This document shows positions 8,888 to 17,251 of a stretch of 64,000 bases of DNA, one piece after another. The notes below the pieces were generated by a model. That model had not been told where the DNA came from. It did not search any database and worked only from the letters and a program-made list of their open reading frames with translations. Position numbers and translations under genes: made by a program. Position 1 is the stretch's first letter. The number at the start of each line of letters is the position of its first letter. The DNA is from Caulobacteraceae bacterium (lineage in GTDB: Bacteria > Pseudomonadota > Alphaproteobacteria > Caulobacterales > Caulobacteraceae). The DNA lies in the NCBI GenBank assembly GCA_019695035.1, contig JAIBAU010000015.1, forward strand, positions 1 through 64,000, in the 5' to 3' direction.

Positions 8888-9925
8888 TCAGAGACCCGCC
8901 ATATCGATCACGAAGCGATAACGCACATCGCTCTTCTCGATGCGCGCCCAGGCTTCGTTGATCTGATCGGGTCGGATCACTTCGATATCAGAGGCGATCC
9001 CGTGTTCGGCGCAGAAGTCGAGCATCTCCTGGGTCTCGCGGATGCCGCCGATGGGCGAGCCGGCCAGTCGCCGGCGGCGGGACAGCAGGGCGAGGGAGAA
9101 GACCGGCAGGGGCTCGGCCGCCAGGCCCAGCATCACCATCGTCCCGTCGCGGGCGAGGAGCTGGATCAGGCGATTGACGTCGGCCGGCGCCGAAACCGTG
9201 TTGATGATCAGGTCGAACCGCATCGCCGCCGCCTTCATCGCCTCGGCGTCGGTGGTGATCAGGAAGTCATGGGCCCCCATGGCCAGCGCATCGGCCTTCT
9301 TGCGATCCGAGGTCGACAGCACGGTGACCTCGGCGCCCAGGGCTGCAGCCAGCTTGACCGCCATGTGGCCCAGCCCGCCCAGCCCCACCACGCCGACCTT
9401 CTTGCCGGGCCCGGCCTCCCAGGTCTTCAGCGGCGACCAGGTGGTGATGCCGGCGCAGAGCAGCGGCGCCGCCTCGGCCATCGACAGGGCTTCAGGGATC
9501 CTCAGTACGAAGTGCTCGTCGACGACGATCTTGTCCGAATAGCCGCCCATGGTTGGGCGCCCCGCCTTGTCGATGCCGCCGTAGGTGCCGACCATGTTGG
9601 CGCAGAACTGCTCCTCGCCGCGCCGACACTCGTGGCAGGTGCGATCGGAATCGACCATGCAGCCCACCCCGACGCGGTCGCCGACCTTGTGCCGGGTGAC
9701 GTCCGCGCCGACCGAAGCAACCACGCCCACGATCTCGTGGCCTGGCACGAACGGGTACCTGGTGCGCCCCAGTTCATTCTTCCCGACGTGCAGGTCCGAG
9801 TGGCAGATGCCGCAATACTGGATGTCGATGACGACGTCCCGGGGCCCCGGATCGAGACGCTCGATGGCGATCGGACCCAGCGGGCTGGCGGAGTCGGGAC
9901 AGGCGATGGCTTTGGCGGGGATCAT
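8888..9925 (-). CDS. Zinc-dependent, NAD(P)-linked alcohol dehydrogenase
   Basis: Medium-chain dehydrogenase of the cinnamyl-alcohol dehydrogenase/YahK type, reducing aldehydes or oxidising alcohols in the cytoplasm. The 345-residue product starts MIPAKAIACPDSAS. Visible features are the catalytic zinc residues in CGICHSD and GHE (PFVPGHEIVG), the structural-zinc cysteines in the CHECRRGEEQFC stretch, and the nucleotide-binding VGLGGLGHMAVKLA. The ATG overlaps the stop of the DUF72 gene upstream by 4 nt (ATGA), so the two are translationally coupled. The natural substrate cannot be read from the sequence. Confidence 0.92.
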   Translation of the reverse strand: MIPAKAIACPDSASPLGPIAIERLDPGPRDVVIDIQYCGICHSDLHVGKNELGRTRYPFVPGHEIVGVVASVGADVTRHKVGDRVGVGCMVDSDRTCHECRRGEEQFCANMVGTYGGIDKAGRPTMGGYSDKIVVDEHFVLRIPEALSMAEAAPLLCAGITTWSPLKTWEAGPGKKVGVVGLGGLGHMAVKLAAALGAEVTVLSTSDRKKADALAMGAHDFLITTDAEAMKAAAMRFDLIINTVSAPADVNRLIQLLARDGTMVMLGLAAEPLPVFSLALLSRRRRLAGSPIGGIRETQEMLDFCAEHGIASDIEVIRPDQINEAWARIEKSDVRYRFVIDMAGL

Positions 9926-10665
9926 TTCAGTTTTCCGATCAGGGCCTGGGCGGCGGCCGGGTTGCGGACCTTGGCGCCCGAGATGAAATAGACGTAGGCG
10001 TCGCCCCGTCGGGACCATCGCCGGGCCTGGTCGGCGTAGGCGTCCAGTTCCGCCGACGTGACGCCCGCCTCGAGTTCCTCGCGCGAGGACATGACGCGGG
10101 CATAGGCGAAATCGGCCGTCTCCTCGTCGATCTCGGGGAAGTCCTCATCCAGCGCATAGACGATGGCGCAGTTGTACTTGCGCGCCAGGTCGTAGAACTG
10201 CGGCGTCTGGAAGGTGGGGTTGCGAACCTCAAGCGCGTGTTTCAGCGCCCGGCCCTCGACCTCCCTGGGCAGCAGCTTGAGGAAGCCCTCGAAGTCCTCC
10301 GGATCGAACTTCTTGGTGGCCATGAACTGCCAGTTCATCGGCCCAAGCTTGTCACCCAGCGCCGCCATGCCCTGCTCGACGAAGCGGGTCATCGACTCCT
10401 TCGACTTGTCGTCCGAAAGCACGCGCCGATTGGTGCAGAACCGCGAGGCTTTCACGGCGAACCGGAAGCCGTCCGGCGTCTCGTCGCGCCACTTCTCCCA
10501 GCTGTCGCGCTTGAAGGTGGAGTAGTAGGTGCCGTTGATCTCGATGGAAGTGAGGGCGCGCGAGGCGAACTCCAGTTCGCGCTTCTGGGCCAGGCCTTCC
10601 GGGTAGAAGGGGCCGCGCCACGGTTCGAAGGTCCAGCCCCCAACGCCGACGAAAACCTGACCCAT
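9922..10665 (-). CDS. DUF72 (YecE-family) protein
   Basis: A 247-residue TIM-barrel-like protein of the DUF72/YecE family, whose biochemical role is unknown. Family hallmarks are the opening GVGGWTFEPWRGPFYP, the EINGTYYSTFKRDSWEKW block, FRFAVKASRF near residue 70, and the late AYVYFISGAK. A good ribosome site (AAGGAG) precedes the ATG at 10663-10665. It is the first gene of a two-gene unit with the alcohol dehydrogenase. The family is common in bacteria and often sits next to oxidoreductases. Confidence 0.92.
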   Translation of the reverse strand: MGQVFVGVGGWTFEPWRGPFYPEGLAQKRELEFASRALTSIEINGTYYSTFKRDSWEKWRDETPDGFRFAVKASRFCTNRRVLSDDKSKESMTRFVEQGMAALGDKLGPMNWQFMATKKFDPEDFEGFLKLLPREVEGRALKHALEVRNPTFQTPQFYDLARKYNCAIVYALDEDFPEIDEETADFAYARVMSSREELEAGVTSAELDAYADQARRWSRRGDAYVYFISGAKVRNPAAAQALIGKLK

Positions 10666-10885
10666 TCTATCTCCTTCCCTGTGAGCGGCAGCGCGCGTCA
10701 GAGAGGGAGCAACCCCTCACTCGGCGAGTCATCTCACGCCTCAGAGCTCACCCTAGAGAAGTCCGCAGCCCCTCTCCACAATCCTCTCCCCGGTCCCGCG
10801 CTCCATATCGGCGTCGAAGGCGATCAGCATGAAGCCTCGGAGATCGCCGACAGGCCGTCGCGGTTCGGGCCGGGGATGAAAAGGC
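10666..10885. other. Intergenic stretch with no recognised feature
   Basis: These 220 bp separate the DUF72 gene from the end of the SEDS-like gene, both on the minus strand. A 60-codon frame crosses it on the minus strand, but it has no ribosome site and a composition like a chance frame. The promoter of the DUF72-dehydrogenase unit is expected here. No strong hairpin or repeat was seen. Confidence 0.4.
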
Positions 10886-11767
10886 TTAGGATTGTGGACG
10901 CCCGAACGGCGCAGGGAGGCCCGGACTCCCGACAACGCCCGCGAGCAGACCCATCCCCAGCCAGGCCCCCAAGATCGGGCTCATGCCGACGCCGACAAGG
11001 GGGACCGGGAAGGCGCCCCACCTCGGCGCCACCGCCCAAAGCAGCAGCAGTACGCCGAGCATCAGGCCCGCCCTGCGGGCCTCCGGTTGGGTTGACCCGC
11101 CCGCACGGGCCGAGACGAAGGCGGCCGCGACGGGCAGCAGCAACGCCGCAAGGCCGGCGACAGGCGACAGCTGGAACGCGAGCCCCACTGCGCCCTCCAC
11201 TTCCGGAACCGGCTGCAGCGGATCCTGGCGCATCCAGGCCGCCCCGATCAGGGCCAGGGCGGCGGCCATTGCAGCAATGCGTATGCGCCGATCGCGGACC
11301 ACAAGGAGGCCGGTAAGGATAGCGCACCCGAGCGCCGTCGCCTGGGACGCATCCGGCTGGGCGACCGCGAGCGCCTGCGTCGCCAGCGCCACCCCCCACG
11401 GCCACCGGCGATTCCGCCCCAGAACCGAGAGGCCCACGACCGCCGCCGGCAGGGCCAGCATCGCCGCGTTGGCGCGCACCGGCCCAAGGTCAAGCCATCG
11501 GTGCACGCCTTGCTGGTCGGGGAACAGGAAGGCCGCCCCCAGTGCGAGGGGCGCGAGGCCGAGGAAGAGCAAGGGCATCTCGCGGCGATAGGCGGCGGAC
11601 ACGCCGACCGCCGCGGCGGCCCCGACGCCCCACGCCGCTAGGTTCCTCGCCCATGACCCCGTTGGCACGCCGTTCGCGGCGCACACCCAAACGCCCACCG
11701 CGACCGCGGCCAGCGACACGCCGCCGAAGACCAGCAAGAGGCTTGTGGAGGAGCGCGAGGCCATCAT
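10886..11767 (-). CDS. Short, probably inactive SEDS (FtsW/RodA)-like membrane protein
   Basis: A polytopic membrane protein of 293 residues, almost all hydrophobic helices. Four blocks line up in order with FtsW/RodA peptidoglycan polymerases: HRWLDLGP (89-96, like the family's RW..LGP), QPDASQATALG (137-147, like QPD.GTA), PVPEVEGAVGLAF (186-198, like LPEPHSDFIF) and FPVPLVGVGMSPILGA (253-268, like LPLPFISYGGSS). The aspartate of HSDFIF, which is essential in FtsW and RodA, is Ala here, and the protein is about 80 residues shorter than FtsW. The likely inference is a non-catalytic relative. The gene overlaps the upstream GNAT gene by 4 nt. The homology is judged by eye only. Confidence 0.6.
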   Translation of the reverse strand: MMASRSSTSLLLVFGGVSLAAVAVGVWVCAANGVPTGSWARNLAAWGVGAAAAVGVSAAYRREMPLLFLGLAPLALGAAFLFPDQQGVHRWLDLGPVRANAAMLALPAAVVGLSVLGRNRRWPWGVALATQALAVAQPDASQATALGCAILTGLLVVRDRRIRIAAMAAALALIGAAWMRQDPLQPVPEVEGAVGLAFQLSPVAGLAALLLPVAAAFVSARAGGSTQPEARRAGLMLGVLLLLWAVAPRWGAFPVPLVGVGMSPILGAWLGMGLLAGVVGSPGLPAPFGRPQS

Positions 11768-12252
11768 CCGCAGGTGAGATCCAGCGACATGAACACCGTG
11801 CCGCCGACCGGGGTCCCGTAATAGGGCGCAATCCGAACAAAGCCGGCCGCGCGGTACAAGGCTTGGGCAGTTGTCATGGAAGGCAAGGTGTCGAGCCGAA
11901 TCTCGCGATAGCCGATCCGACGGGCTTCGCCGATAGCCGCCTGCATGAGCGCCTTGCCAAGGCCTGCGCCCCTGCCCTCGGGCGCCACATAGAGGCGCTT
12001 CATCTCGCAGACGCCGTCGCCTTCGATCGGTCGCACGGCGACGCAGCCGATCGGCTGGCCGCGGGGCGTGCGAGCCATCAGCAATGCGCCCTTCGGGGGC
12101 GCGTACTTGCCGGGCAGGCTTGCCACCTCGGCATCGAAACCCTGGAAGCAGAGGTCGGTATCGATCGAGGCCTCGTAGGCGCGGAAAAGTCGAACGATAT
12201 CGGCGAGATCGCGGTTCGCCCCGGCGAGGTGGACAGTGATCGTCCGAGTCAT
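11764..12252 (-). CDS. GNAT-family N-acetyltransferase
   Basis: A single-domain acetyltransferase using acetyl-CoA; the substrate is unknown. About 162 residues from the chosen ATG at 12250-12252 (MTRTITVHLAG); earlier in-frame ATGs at 12270 and 12300 would add 6 or 16 residues. The acetyl-CoA pyrophosphate motif is LYVAPEGRGAGLGKALM, followed by the usual ALYRAAGF segment. Its stop overlaps the start of the SEDS-like gene (ATGA), so the two form a small operon. Confidence 0.88.
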   Translation of the reverse strand: MTRTITVHLAGANRDLADIVRLFRAYEASIDTDLCFQGFDAEVASLPGKYAPPKGALLMARTPRGQPIGCVAVRPIEGDGVCEMKRLYVAPEGRGAGLGKALMQAAIGEARRIGYREIRLDTLPSMTTAQALYRAAGFVRIAPYYGTPVGGTVFMSLDLTCG

Positions 12253-12328
12253 CGGATCAGGCCTTTGCATGTCTTGACCATTCCGTGTCGCCGCCGGCAC
12301 GAACCAGGATTGCTTGTCGCTGTCGATC

Positions 12329-12652
12329 TCAATTGTCTCGCGACATCGGGGCGTTCGACAGGTCGATGACGATTATCGGATGAGGCTGATCCAGCGCGCA
12401 GCGCCGGTAGTCCGCAAGCCGACACTCCTTCAGGTCCGCGTTGATGCTCCTGATGAGCTGGTGAAGAGGAAAGCTGTCGGTGTGAAACCAGACGGTCTTT
12501 TCACCCAGCGGATCGGCGCGAACGGGAAAATCCGGGGTCCGGGTCGACTGGTACGGCGTAATGGTCGCTCCACCCAGCGAAAGGGCGGCCCAGGCTGCAG
12601 CAAGGACCGGCCGGCCGAACCTCGTGAAGAACACGCCACGACGAGGGCTCAT
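12329..12652 (-). CDS. Small exported protein of unknown function
   Basis: Not recognised. The 107-residue product from ATG 12650-12652 has GAGAGG 7 nt upstream. It begins with a basic stretch (MSPRRGVFFTRFGR) and a hydrophobic run (VLAAAWAALSLGGATI), a plausible signal peptide or anchor. The remainder is polar, with two Cys (in ECRLADYRRCAL) that could form a disulfide. A start at 12709 would put 19 charged residues before the signal and is less likely. It lies between GNAT and gshA on the same strand. The coding call rests on the signal-like start and the ribosome site. Confidence 0.55.
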   Translation of the reverse strand: MSPRRGVFFTRFGRPVLAAAWAALSLGGATITPYQSTRTPDFPVRADPLGEKTVWFHTDSFPLHQLIRSINADLKECRLADYRRCALDQPHPIIVIDLSNAPMSRDN

Positions 12653-12727
12653 GGTGGCCTCTCCGGCCAATCTCTCGCCAAGTATGCCGTCAGAGACCCG
12701 GGCCGACAAGGAACCGATATGACAGGC

Positions 12728-14086
12728 CTAGTAGGCGAATTCCTCGTAGACCTTCGTCAGGTCTCCGCTCCAGCGGCCATGATAGAGCGAGAGCAGCCGC
12801 TCCGCCGGAGTGACGCCGCTCTCCGCGATCTCCTCCAGCTCCGACAGGTAGCCGGTCTCATCGACCATGCCGCCCGAGAACCGCTGCCGGCGGCGCAGGC
12901 CGTGGCGGGTGATGTCCAGTAGCTCCTCGGCAACCTGCTGGATCGGCCGCCCGCCGACTATTCCCTTCAGGCCGGTTTTCGCGACATCGCTGCGCAGCTG
13001 CGCCCGGTCTTCCAGGGTCCAGTGCTTGCACAGGTCCCAGGCCCCGGCCAGGGCGTCGGCGTCGTACAGGATGCCCGCCCACAGCGCCTGAAGGGCGCAG
13101 ATGCGACTCCACGGGCCGCCGTCGGCGCCGCGCATCTCAAGGTATTTCTTGAGGCGAACTTCCGGGAAGATGGTGGTGGTGTGGTCCGCCCAGTCCTTGA
13201 TCGACGGCTTCTCTCCCGGAAGCTCGTCGAGTTTTCCGTCCATGAACTTGCGGAACGAGCGCCCTGACAAGTCGAGGTACCTTCCCTCGCGCTTGGCGAA
13301 GTACATCGGCACGTCCAGCGCATAGTCGACGTAGCGCTCGAACCCGAAGCCGTCCTCGAAGACGAAGTCCAGCAAGCCGGTACGGTCGGGATCGGTGTCG
13401 GTCCAGACGTTGGCGCGGCTCGACAGGAACCCGTTCGGCTTGCCCTCGGTGAAGGGTGAGTTGGCGAACAGGGCGGTGGCGATCGGCTGCAGCGCAAGGG
13501 ACGTGCGGAACTTGGCCACCATGTCGGCCTCGGACGAGAAGTCGAGGTTTGACTGGATGGTGCAGGTACGCAGCATCATGTCGAGGCCGAGCGATCCGAC
13601 CTTGGGCATGTACGCGCGCATGATGTCGTAGCGGCCCTTGGGCATGATCGGGATCTGGTCCCGCCGCCAGAGGGGGTCGAAGCCGAGGCCGAGGAAGCCC
13701 ACGCCCAGTTCGTCGGCGACTTCCTTCACTTCGGCCAGGTGCCGGCCCGTCTCGTCGCAGATCTGGTGCACGTCCGAGAGGGCGGCGCCGGACAGTTCGA
13801 ACTGCCCGCCGGGTTCGAGACTGATGGCGGCGCCGTTGCGCGACAGGGCGATCGGATTCTCACCCTCGAACTCGGGCGTCCAGCCGAACCGCTCCATCCC
13901 CTTGAGGATGGCCCGGACGCCGTCCGGACCTTCGTAGGGGACGCGCTCGTTCGTGGCGTGGCGGAAGATGAACTTCTCGTGCTCGGCGCCGATGCGCCAC
14001 TGCTCGGGCGGCTTGCAGCCGCTCTCGAGGTACTCGACGAGGTCGACCTTGGTCAGCGGACGGTCGTGGGTAGCCGTTTCGGCCAT
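12728..14086 (-). CDS. gshA: Glutamate-cysteine ligase
   Basis: First enzyme of glutathione synthesis, joining the gamma-carboxyl of glutamate to cysteine with ATP. The 452-residue product belongs to the plant/alphaproteobacterial type of ligase, not the E. coli GshA type. Typical stretches are WRIGAEHEKFIF near residue 35, ISLEPGGQFELSG near 110, MPKGRYDIMR near 165 and LRTCTIQSNLDF near 190. The start at 14084-14086 gives MAETATHDRPLT; upstream codons in frame look non-coding. The downstream part of the glutathione pathway links to the gamma-glutamyltranspeptidase encoded some 7 kb away. Confidence 0.95.
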   Translation of the reverse strand: MAETATHDRPLTKVDLVEYLESGCKPPEQWRIGAEHEKFIFRHATNERVPYEGPDGVRAILKGMERFGWTPEFEGENPIALSRNGAAISLEPGGQFELSGAALSDVHQICDETGRHLAEVKEVADELGVGFLGLGFDPLWRRDQIPIMPKGRYDIMRAYMPKVGSLGLDMMLRTCTIQSNLDFSSEADMVAKFRTSLALQPIATALFANSPFTEGKPNGFLSSRANVWTDTDPDRTGLLDFVFEDGFGFERYVDYALDVPMYFAKREGRYLDLSGRSFRKFMDGKLDELPGEKPSIKDWADHTTTIFPEVRLKKYLEMRGADGGPWSRICALQALWAGILYDADALAGAWDLCKHWTLEDRAQLRSDVAKTGLKGIVGGRPIQQVAEELLDITRHGLRRRQRFSGGMVDETGYLSELEEIAESGVTPAERLLSLYHGRWSGDLTKVYEEFAY

Positions 14087-14175
14087 GTATCGCTCCGAGT
14101 TGGGAGCCTCGCCCCCGTTCCGCCTTATTCCGACCCGGCGCTCACATGGGCCGGTGCGCGGCCACGCGCAAGGGG

Positions 14176-14895
14176 TTAGTCGCGCCAGTCCCCCGCCGAC
14201 GCCTGCCATAGCGTAAGGGCGGCGATCGCGGCGGTGTCCGCGCGGAGGATCCGGGGACCCAGGCTGCAGGCCCGGACGAAGCTTTCGCCGTGCAGGCGAC
14301 TGCGTTCGCTGTCGTCAAAGCCGCCCTCCGGGCCGATCAGCACCGCCCAGGGCCCGTCCGCATCCCTGAGCGCCTGCAGGGCGGTCGGCACGTGGCCGCC
14401 CTCGTCGCAGAACAGCAAGAAGCGGGCGCTGTCCCAGCCGTCCAGCATCGCGCCGAGCTTTTCCGGTTCCAGGATCAGAGGCACGTCGAGTCGACCGGTC
14501 TGTTCCGCCGCTTCGGTGGCGATGGCCTGCAGGCGCGCGACATTGGTGTGGTCGGCGTTGGTCCGCCGCGTAATGGCGAGCCGCACCCGTCGGCAGCCGA
14601 GTTCGGCGGCTTTTTCCACGATCGTCTCCAACCGGTTCCGCTTCACCAGGGCGACGACAAGGTCGAGGTCGGGGGTGACGCTCTGTTCGCGCGTACGCGC
14701 CGCCAAGACCAGGGCGCAGGTCTTCTTGCCGGCCTCGCCGACCCGCGCGAGCCATTCGCCGTCGCGGCCGTTGAACAGCAGCAGTTCGTCACCGGTCTTC
14801 AGGCGCATGACGCCGAGGAGGTAGCGGCACTGGTCAGGGTCTGGCCGCACCGTCGCTTCGGCGCCGAGCGGCTGGTCCACGTACAGACGGATCAC
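14176..14895 (-). CDS. rsmE: 16S rRNA (uracil-1498-N3)-methyltransferase
   Basis: SPOUT-class methyltransferase that modifies U1498 of 16S rRNA. The 239-residue length fits the family. The start MIRLYVDQPL, the LVVALVKRNRLETIVEKAAELG block (about residues 80-100) and the knot segment VLIGPEGGFDDSE with LGPRILRADTAAIAAL near the C-terminus are characteristic. The start codon is GTG at 14893-14895 and overlaps the stop of the upstream monooxygenase gene by 4 nt (GTGA), so translation is probably coupled. Confidence 0.95.
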   Translation of the reverse strand: MIRLYVDQPLGAEATVRPDPDQCRYLLGVMRLKTGDELLLFNGRDGEWLARVGEAGKKTCALVLAARTREQSVTPDLDLVVALVKRNRLETIVEKAAELGCRRVRLAITRRTNADHTNVARLQAIATEAAEQTGRLDVPLILEPEKLGAMLDGWDSARFLLFCDEGGHVPTALQALRDADGPWAVLIGPEGGFDDSERSRLHGESFVRACSLGPRILRADTAAIAALTLWQASAGDWRD

Positions 14896-15188
14896 AGGCT
14901 GAAGGCCCCCAGGCGGGTTTCCATCAGGGTAAGGGCTGCGTACCGCTCATCGAGTTCGGCGTATTGGTCCGCGCAATCGGCCATGAAGCCCACGAAAGCT
15001 TCGCGACTGTCCCAGCGGTCGATCGTGATGAACTCCTCGGAACGCTCCTCTGACCTCAGCAGCTCTGAGCCGAGGAATCCCTCCGCGCTCATGAACAGCT
15101 GCAGCCATGGACCGGCCGGGCCATAGGCATCGGCGAAGGCGTCGGCGTTTCCGGGGCGGGTCGTATAGGTCCAGACGATAGCGTACAG
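14892..15188 (-). CDS. Antibiotic-biosynthesis-monooxygenase-like (ABM fold) protein with an apparent CTG start
   Basis: A small dimeric ferredoxin-like fold protein of about 98 residues. The first ATG in frame (15092) would begin inside the domain. Reading on upstream without a stop gives LYAIVWTYTTRPGNADAF, then YGPAGPWLQLF, which is the normal beginning of this family (MYAVIWEF... in relatives, from memory). The only plausible initiation codon there is CTG at 15186-15188, with GGGAGG ending 5 nt before it. The C-terminal part contains GFLGSELLR and FITIDRWDSREAF, also typical. The enzymatic activity of such stand-alone proteins is unproven. Confidence 0.75.
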   Translation of the reverse strand: MYAIVWTYTTRPGNADAFADAYGPAGPWLQLFMSAEGFLGSELLRSEERSEEFITIDRWDSREAFVGFMADCADQYAELDERYAALTLMETRLGAFSL

Positions 15189-15250
15189 GTCAGCCTCCCG
15201 GCCCGATGCGACGGCTTGTCAGAGGGCGAGAGAATGCCGAGGTTGGCCCC

Positions 15251-16009
15251 ATGAGCAAGGTCAAGCATTACGACGACCGGCTGCTGGCGCTGCAAACCGC
15301 GCTGGTGAAGGCTCAGGCCTGGTCGATCGAGAAGGGCCTGAAGGTCGTCGTGGTGTTCGAGGGCCGCGACGCCGCGGGCAAGGACGGCGCGATCAAGCGA
15401 CTCACCGAGTACGCCTCCGCGCGCAAGACCAAGGTGGTCTCTCTCCCCAAGCCGACCGAGCGCGAAGACACCGAGTGGTGGTTCCAGCGCTACGTCGCCC
15501 AACTGCCCTGCGCCAGCGAGTGGGTGCTGTTCAACCGCTCCTGGTACAATCGCGCGGGCGTCGAGCGCGTGATGGGTTTCTCCACCCCCCAGGAGCAGGA
15601 GCAGTTCCTGGAGGATGCGCCCGGCTTCGAAGCCATGCTGATCAACGCGGGCATTGTACTGATCAAGCTCTGGCTCGACATTTCCAAGGCGGAACAGGCC
15701 GAGCGCCTGGAAGCGCGCCGCAACGATCCCCTGAAGCAGTTGAAGATCAGCGCCCTGGACGCCGAGGCGCAGTCGCGCTGGGACGCCTACACGGCCGCCC
15801 GCGATGAGATGCTGCTGCGAACCTCGACGAAGACATCGCCCTGGATCTGCGTGGCGACGGATTCGAAGAAGGCCGCGCGGCTCGCCATCCTCGGCCACGT
15901 GCTCGAAAGGCTGGACGCACCCGGCGCCGCAAGAATCGAGACGCCCGACCCCGACGTGCTGTTCACCTTCGAGAAGGCCGCGCTGAAGGACGGCCGGCTG
16001 CACCGTTGA
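15251..16009 (+). CDS. ppk2: Polyphosphate kinase 2 family protein
   Basis: A PPK2-family nucleoside-phosphate kinase that uses polyphosphate as phosphate donor, in the cytoplasm. The 252-residue product starts at ATG 15251 (MSKVKHYDD). The Walker A stretch FEGRDAAGKDG is at about residues 36-46, and the lid-type motif NRSWYNRAGVERVMGF at about 96-111. Further motifs, IKLWLDISKAEQ and RRNDPLKQLKIS, match the family. It is divergent from the monooxygenase gene with 62 bp between starts. Class I, II or III (ADP or AMP preference) cannot be decided by eye. Confidence 0.93.
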   Translation: MSKVKHYDDRLLALQTALVKAQAWSIEKGLKVVVVFEGRDAAGKDGAIKRLTEYASARKTKVVSLPKPTEREDTEWWFQRYVAQLPCASEWVLFNRSWYNRAGVERVMGFSTPQEQEQFLEDAPGFEAMLINAGIVLIKLWLDISKAEQAERLEARRNDPLKQLKISALDAEAQSRWDAYTAARDEMLLRTSTKTSPWICVATDSKKAARLAILGHVLERLDAPGAARIETPDPDVLFTFEKAALKDGRLHR

Positions 16010-16016
16010 GGTCCGC

Positions 16017-17219
16017 TTGAAACCCGAACGCCTGTCGCCCCTGGAGGCGCGCCGCATCGCCATCGCCGCCCAGGGATTGACCCGACTCCGCCCGCGGGGA
16101 GAGGCGGAGCGCGGCCACCTGAAAAGGGTGCTCGATCATGTCGGGCTGATCCAGATCGACTCTGTCAATGTTCTGACCCGGTCGCATTACCTGCCTGTGT
16201 TTGCGCGGTTGGGCGCCTATCCGCAGAGGTTGCTCGAGGACGCCGCCTGGGGCTCGCGGCGGATGCTGTTCGAATACTGGGGCCACGAGGCGTCGCTGAT
16301 CCCCGTGGCGATGCAGCCGCTGTTCCGCTGGCGGATGGCGGACGCGCGCGCCGGCGTTGGCCAGTGGGCGGGGGTCCGCAAGTTCGGCCAGGAGAACCAG
16401 CCCTTTATCCGGCGCGTGTTGGCCGAGATCGAAAAGCGCGGCCCGCTCGGCGCGTCCGAACTCGAGGAGGCCGGCAAGGCCAAGGACGGCTGGTGGGGCT
16501 GGTCGGAGGGCAAGCGCGCGGTCGAGTGGCTGTTCTGGGCCGGGCTGATCACCACCCGCAGCCGGCGCGGATTTGAGCGCCTCTACGACATCCCGGAACG
16601 AGTGCTGCCCCGCGCGGTGGTCGACACGCCGACACCCATCCGCGCTGACGCACAGCGCGAGCTGATCCGCATTGCGGCCCGCGCCATGGGCGTGGCGACC
16701 GAGACTGACCTGCGCGACTATTTTCGCATGGGCCCTCAGGAGACCCGGGATCGCATCGCCGAGCTGCAGGAAGCCGGCGAACTGACTCCGGTCGAGGTCG
16801 GGGGATGGGGCAAGGCCGCCTGGTTGTCCCCCGCCGCGCGGCGGCCCCGCAGGATCGCCGCAAGCACCCTGCTCTCCCCGTTTGATTCACTGGTCTGGCG
16901 GCGGGAACGCGACGAACGGATGTTCGGCTTTCACTACCGGATCGAGATCTACGTACCGGCGGAGAAGCGCAAGCACGGCTACTACGTCCTGCCCTGGCTG
17001 CACGGTGATGGGCTCAAGGCGCGGGTGGACCTGAAGTCCGATCGCACTTCGGGCCGGCTGCTGGTGCAGTCAGCCCACGAGGAAGATCACGCGCGACCGG
17101 ACGCGATCGCCTCTCCCCTGATGCGGGACCTGCAGAGCATGGCCGCGTGGCTGGGCCTTGGCGAGGTCGAGGTGCGGGGCGAGGGACGCCTTGCCGAGGC
17201 GCTGCGCAGCGCCGCCTAG
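16017..17219 (+). CDS. YcaQ/AlkZ-like winged-helix DNA glycosylase
   Basis: A 400-residue protein of the YcaQ (HTH_42, formerly DUF1006) family; E. coli YcaQ and Streptomyces AlkZ remove alkylated bases and open interstrand crosslinks. The catalytic QxD motif is present as Q46-I47-D48 in LIQIDSVNVL, so an active glycosylase is expected. Other family features are SHYLPVFARLG, EYWGHEASLIP and the late LLSPFDSLVWRRER. The start is TTG at 16017-16019 with GAGG 6 nt upstream; there is a gap of 7 nt after ppk2, so they probably share a transcript. Confidence 0.88.
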   Translation: MKPERLSPLEARRIAIAAQGLTRLRPRGEAERGHLKRVLDHVGLIQIDSVNVLTRSHYLPVFARLGAYPQRLLEDAAWGSRRMLFEYWGHEASLIPVAMQPLFRWRMADARAGVGQWAGVRKFGQENQPFIRRVLAEIEKRGPLGASELEEAGKAKDGWWGWSEGKRAVEWLFWAGLITTRSRRGFERLYDIPERVLPRAVVDTPTPIRADAQRELIRIAARAMGVATETDLRDYFRMGPQETRDRIAELQEAGELTPVEVGGWGKAAWLSPAARRPRRIAASTLLSPFDSLVWRRERDERMFGFHYRIEIYVPAEKRKHGYYVLPWLHGDGLKARVDLKSDRTSGRLLVQSAHEEDHARPDAIASPLMRDLQSMAAWLGLGEVEVRGEGRLAEALRSAA

Positions 17220-17251
17220 GCTCGATCAAGGCGAGGCGGTAAGAGGAGCGC

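Noticed and set aside
10753..10935. A 60-codon minus-strand frame in the gap below the SEDS-like gene
   Set aside because: It overlaps the end of the SEDS-like gene, has no ribosome site, and its Arg/Pro-rich composition is that of a chance frame in GC-rich DNA.
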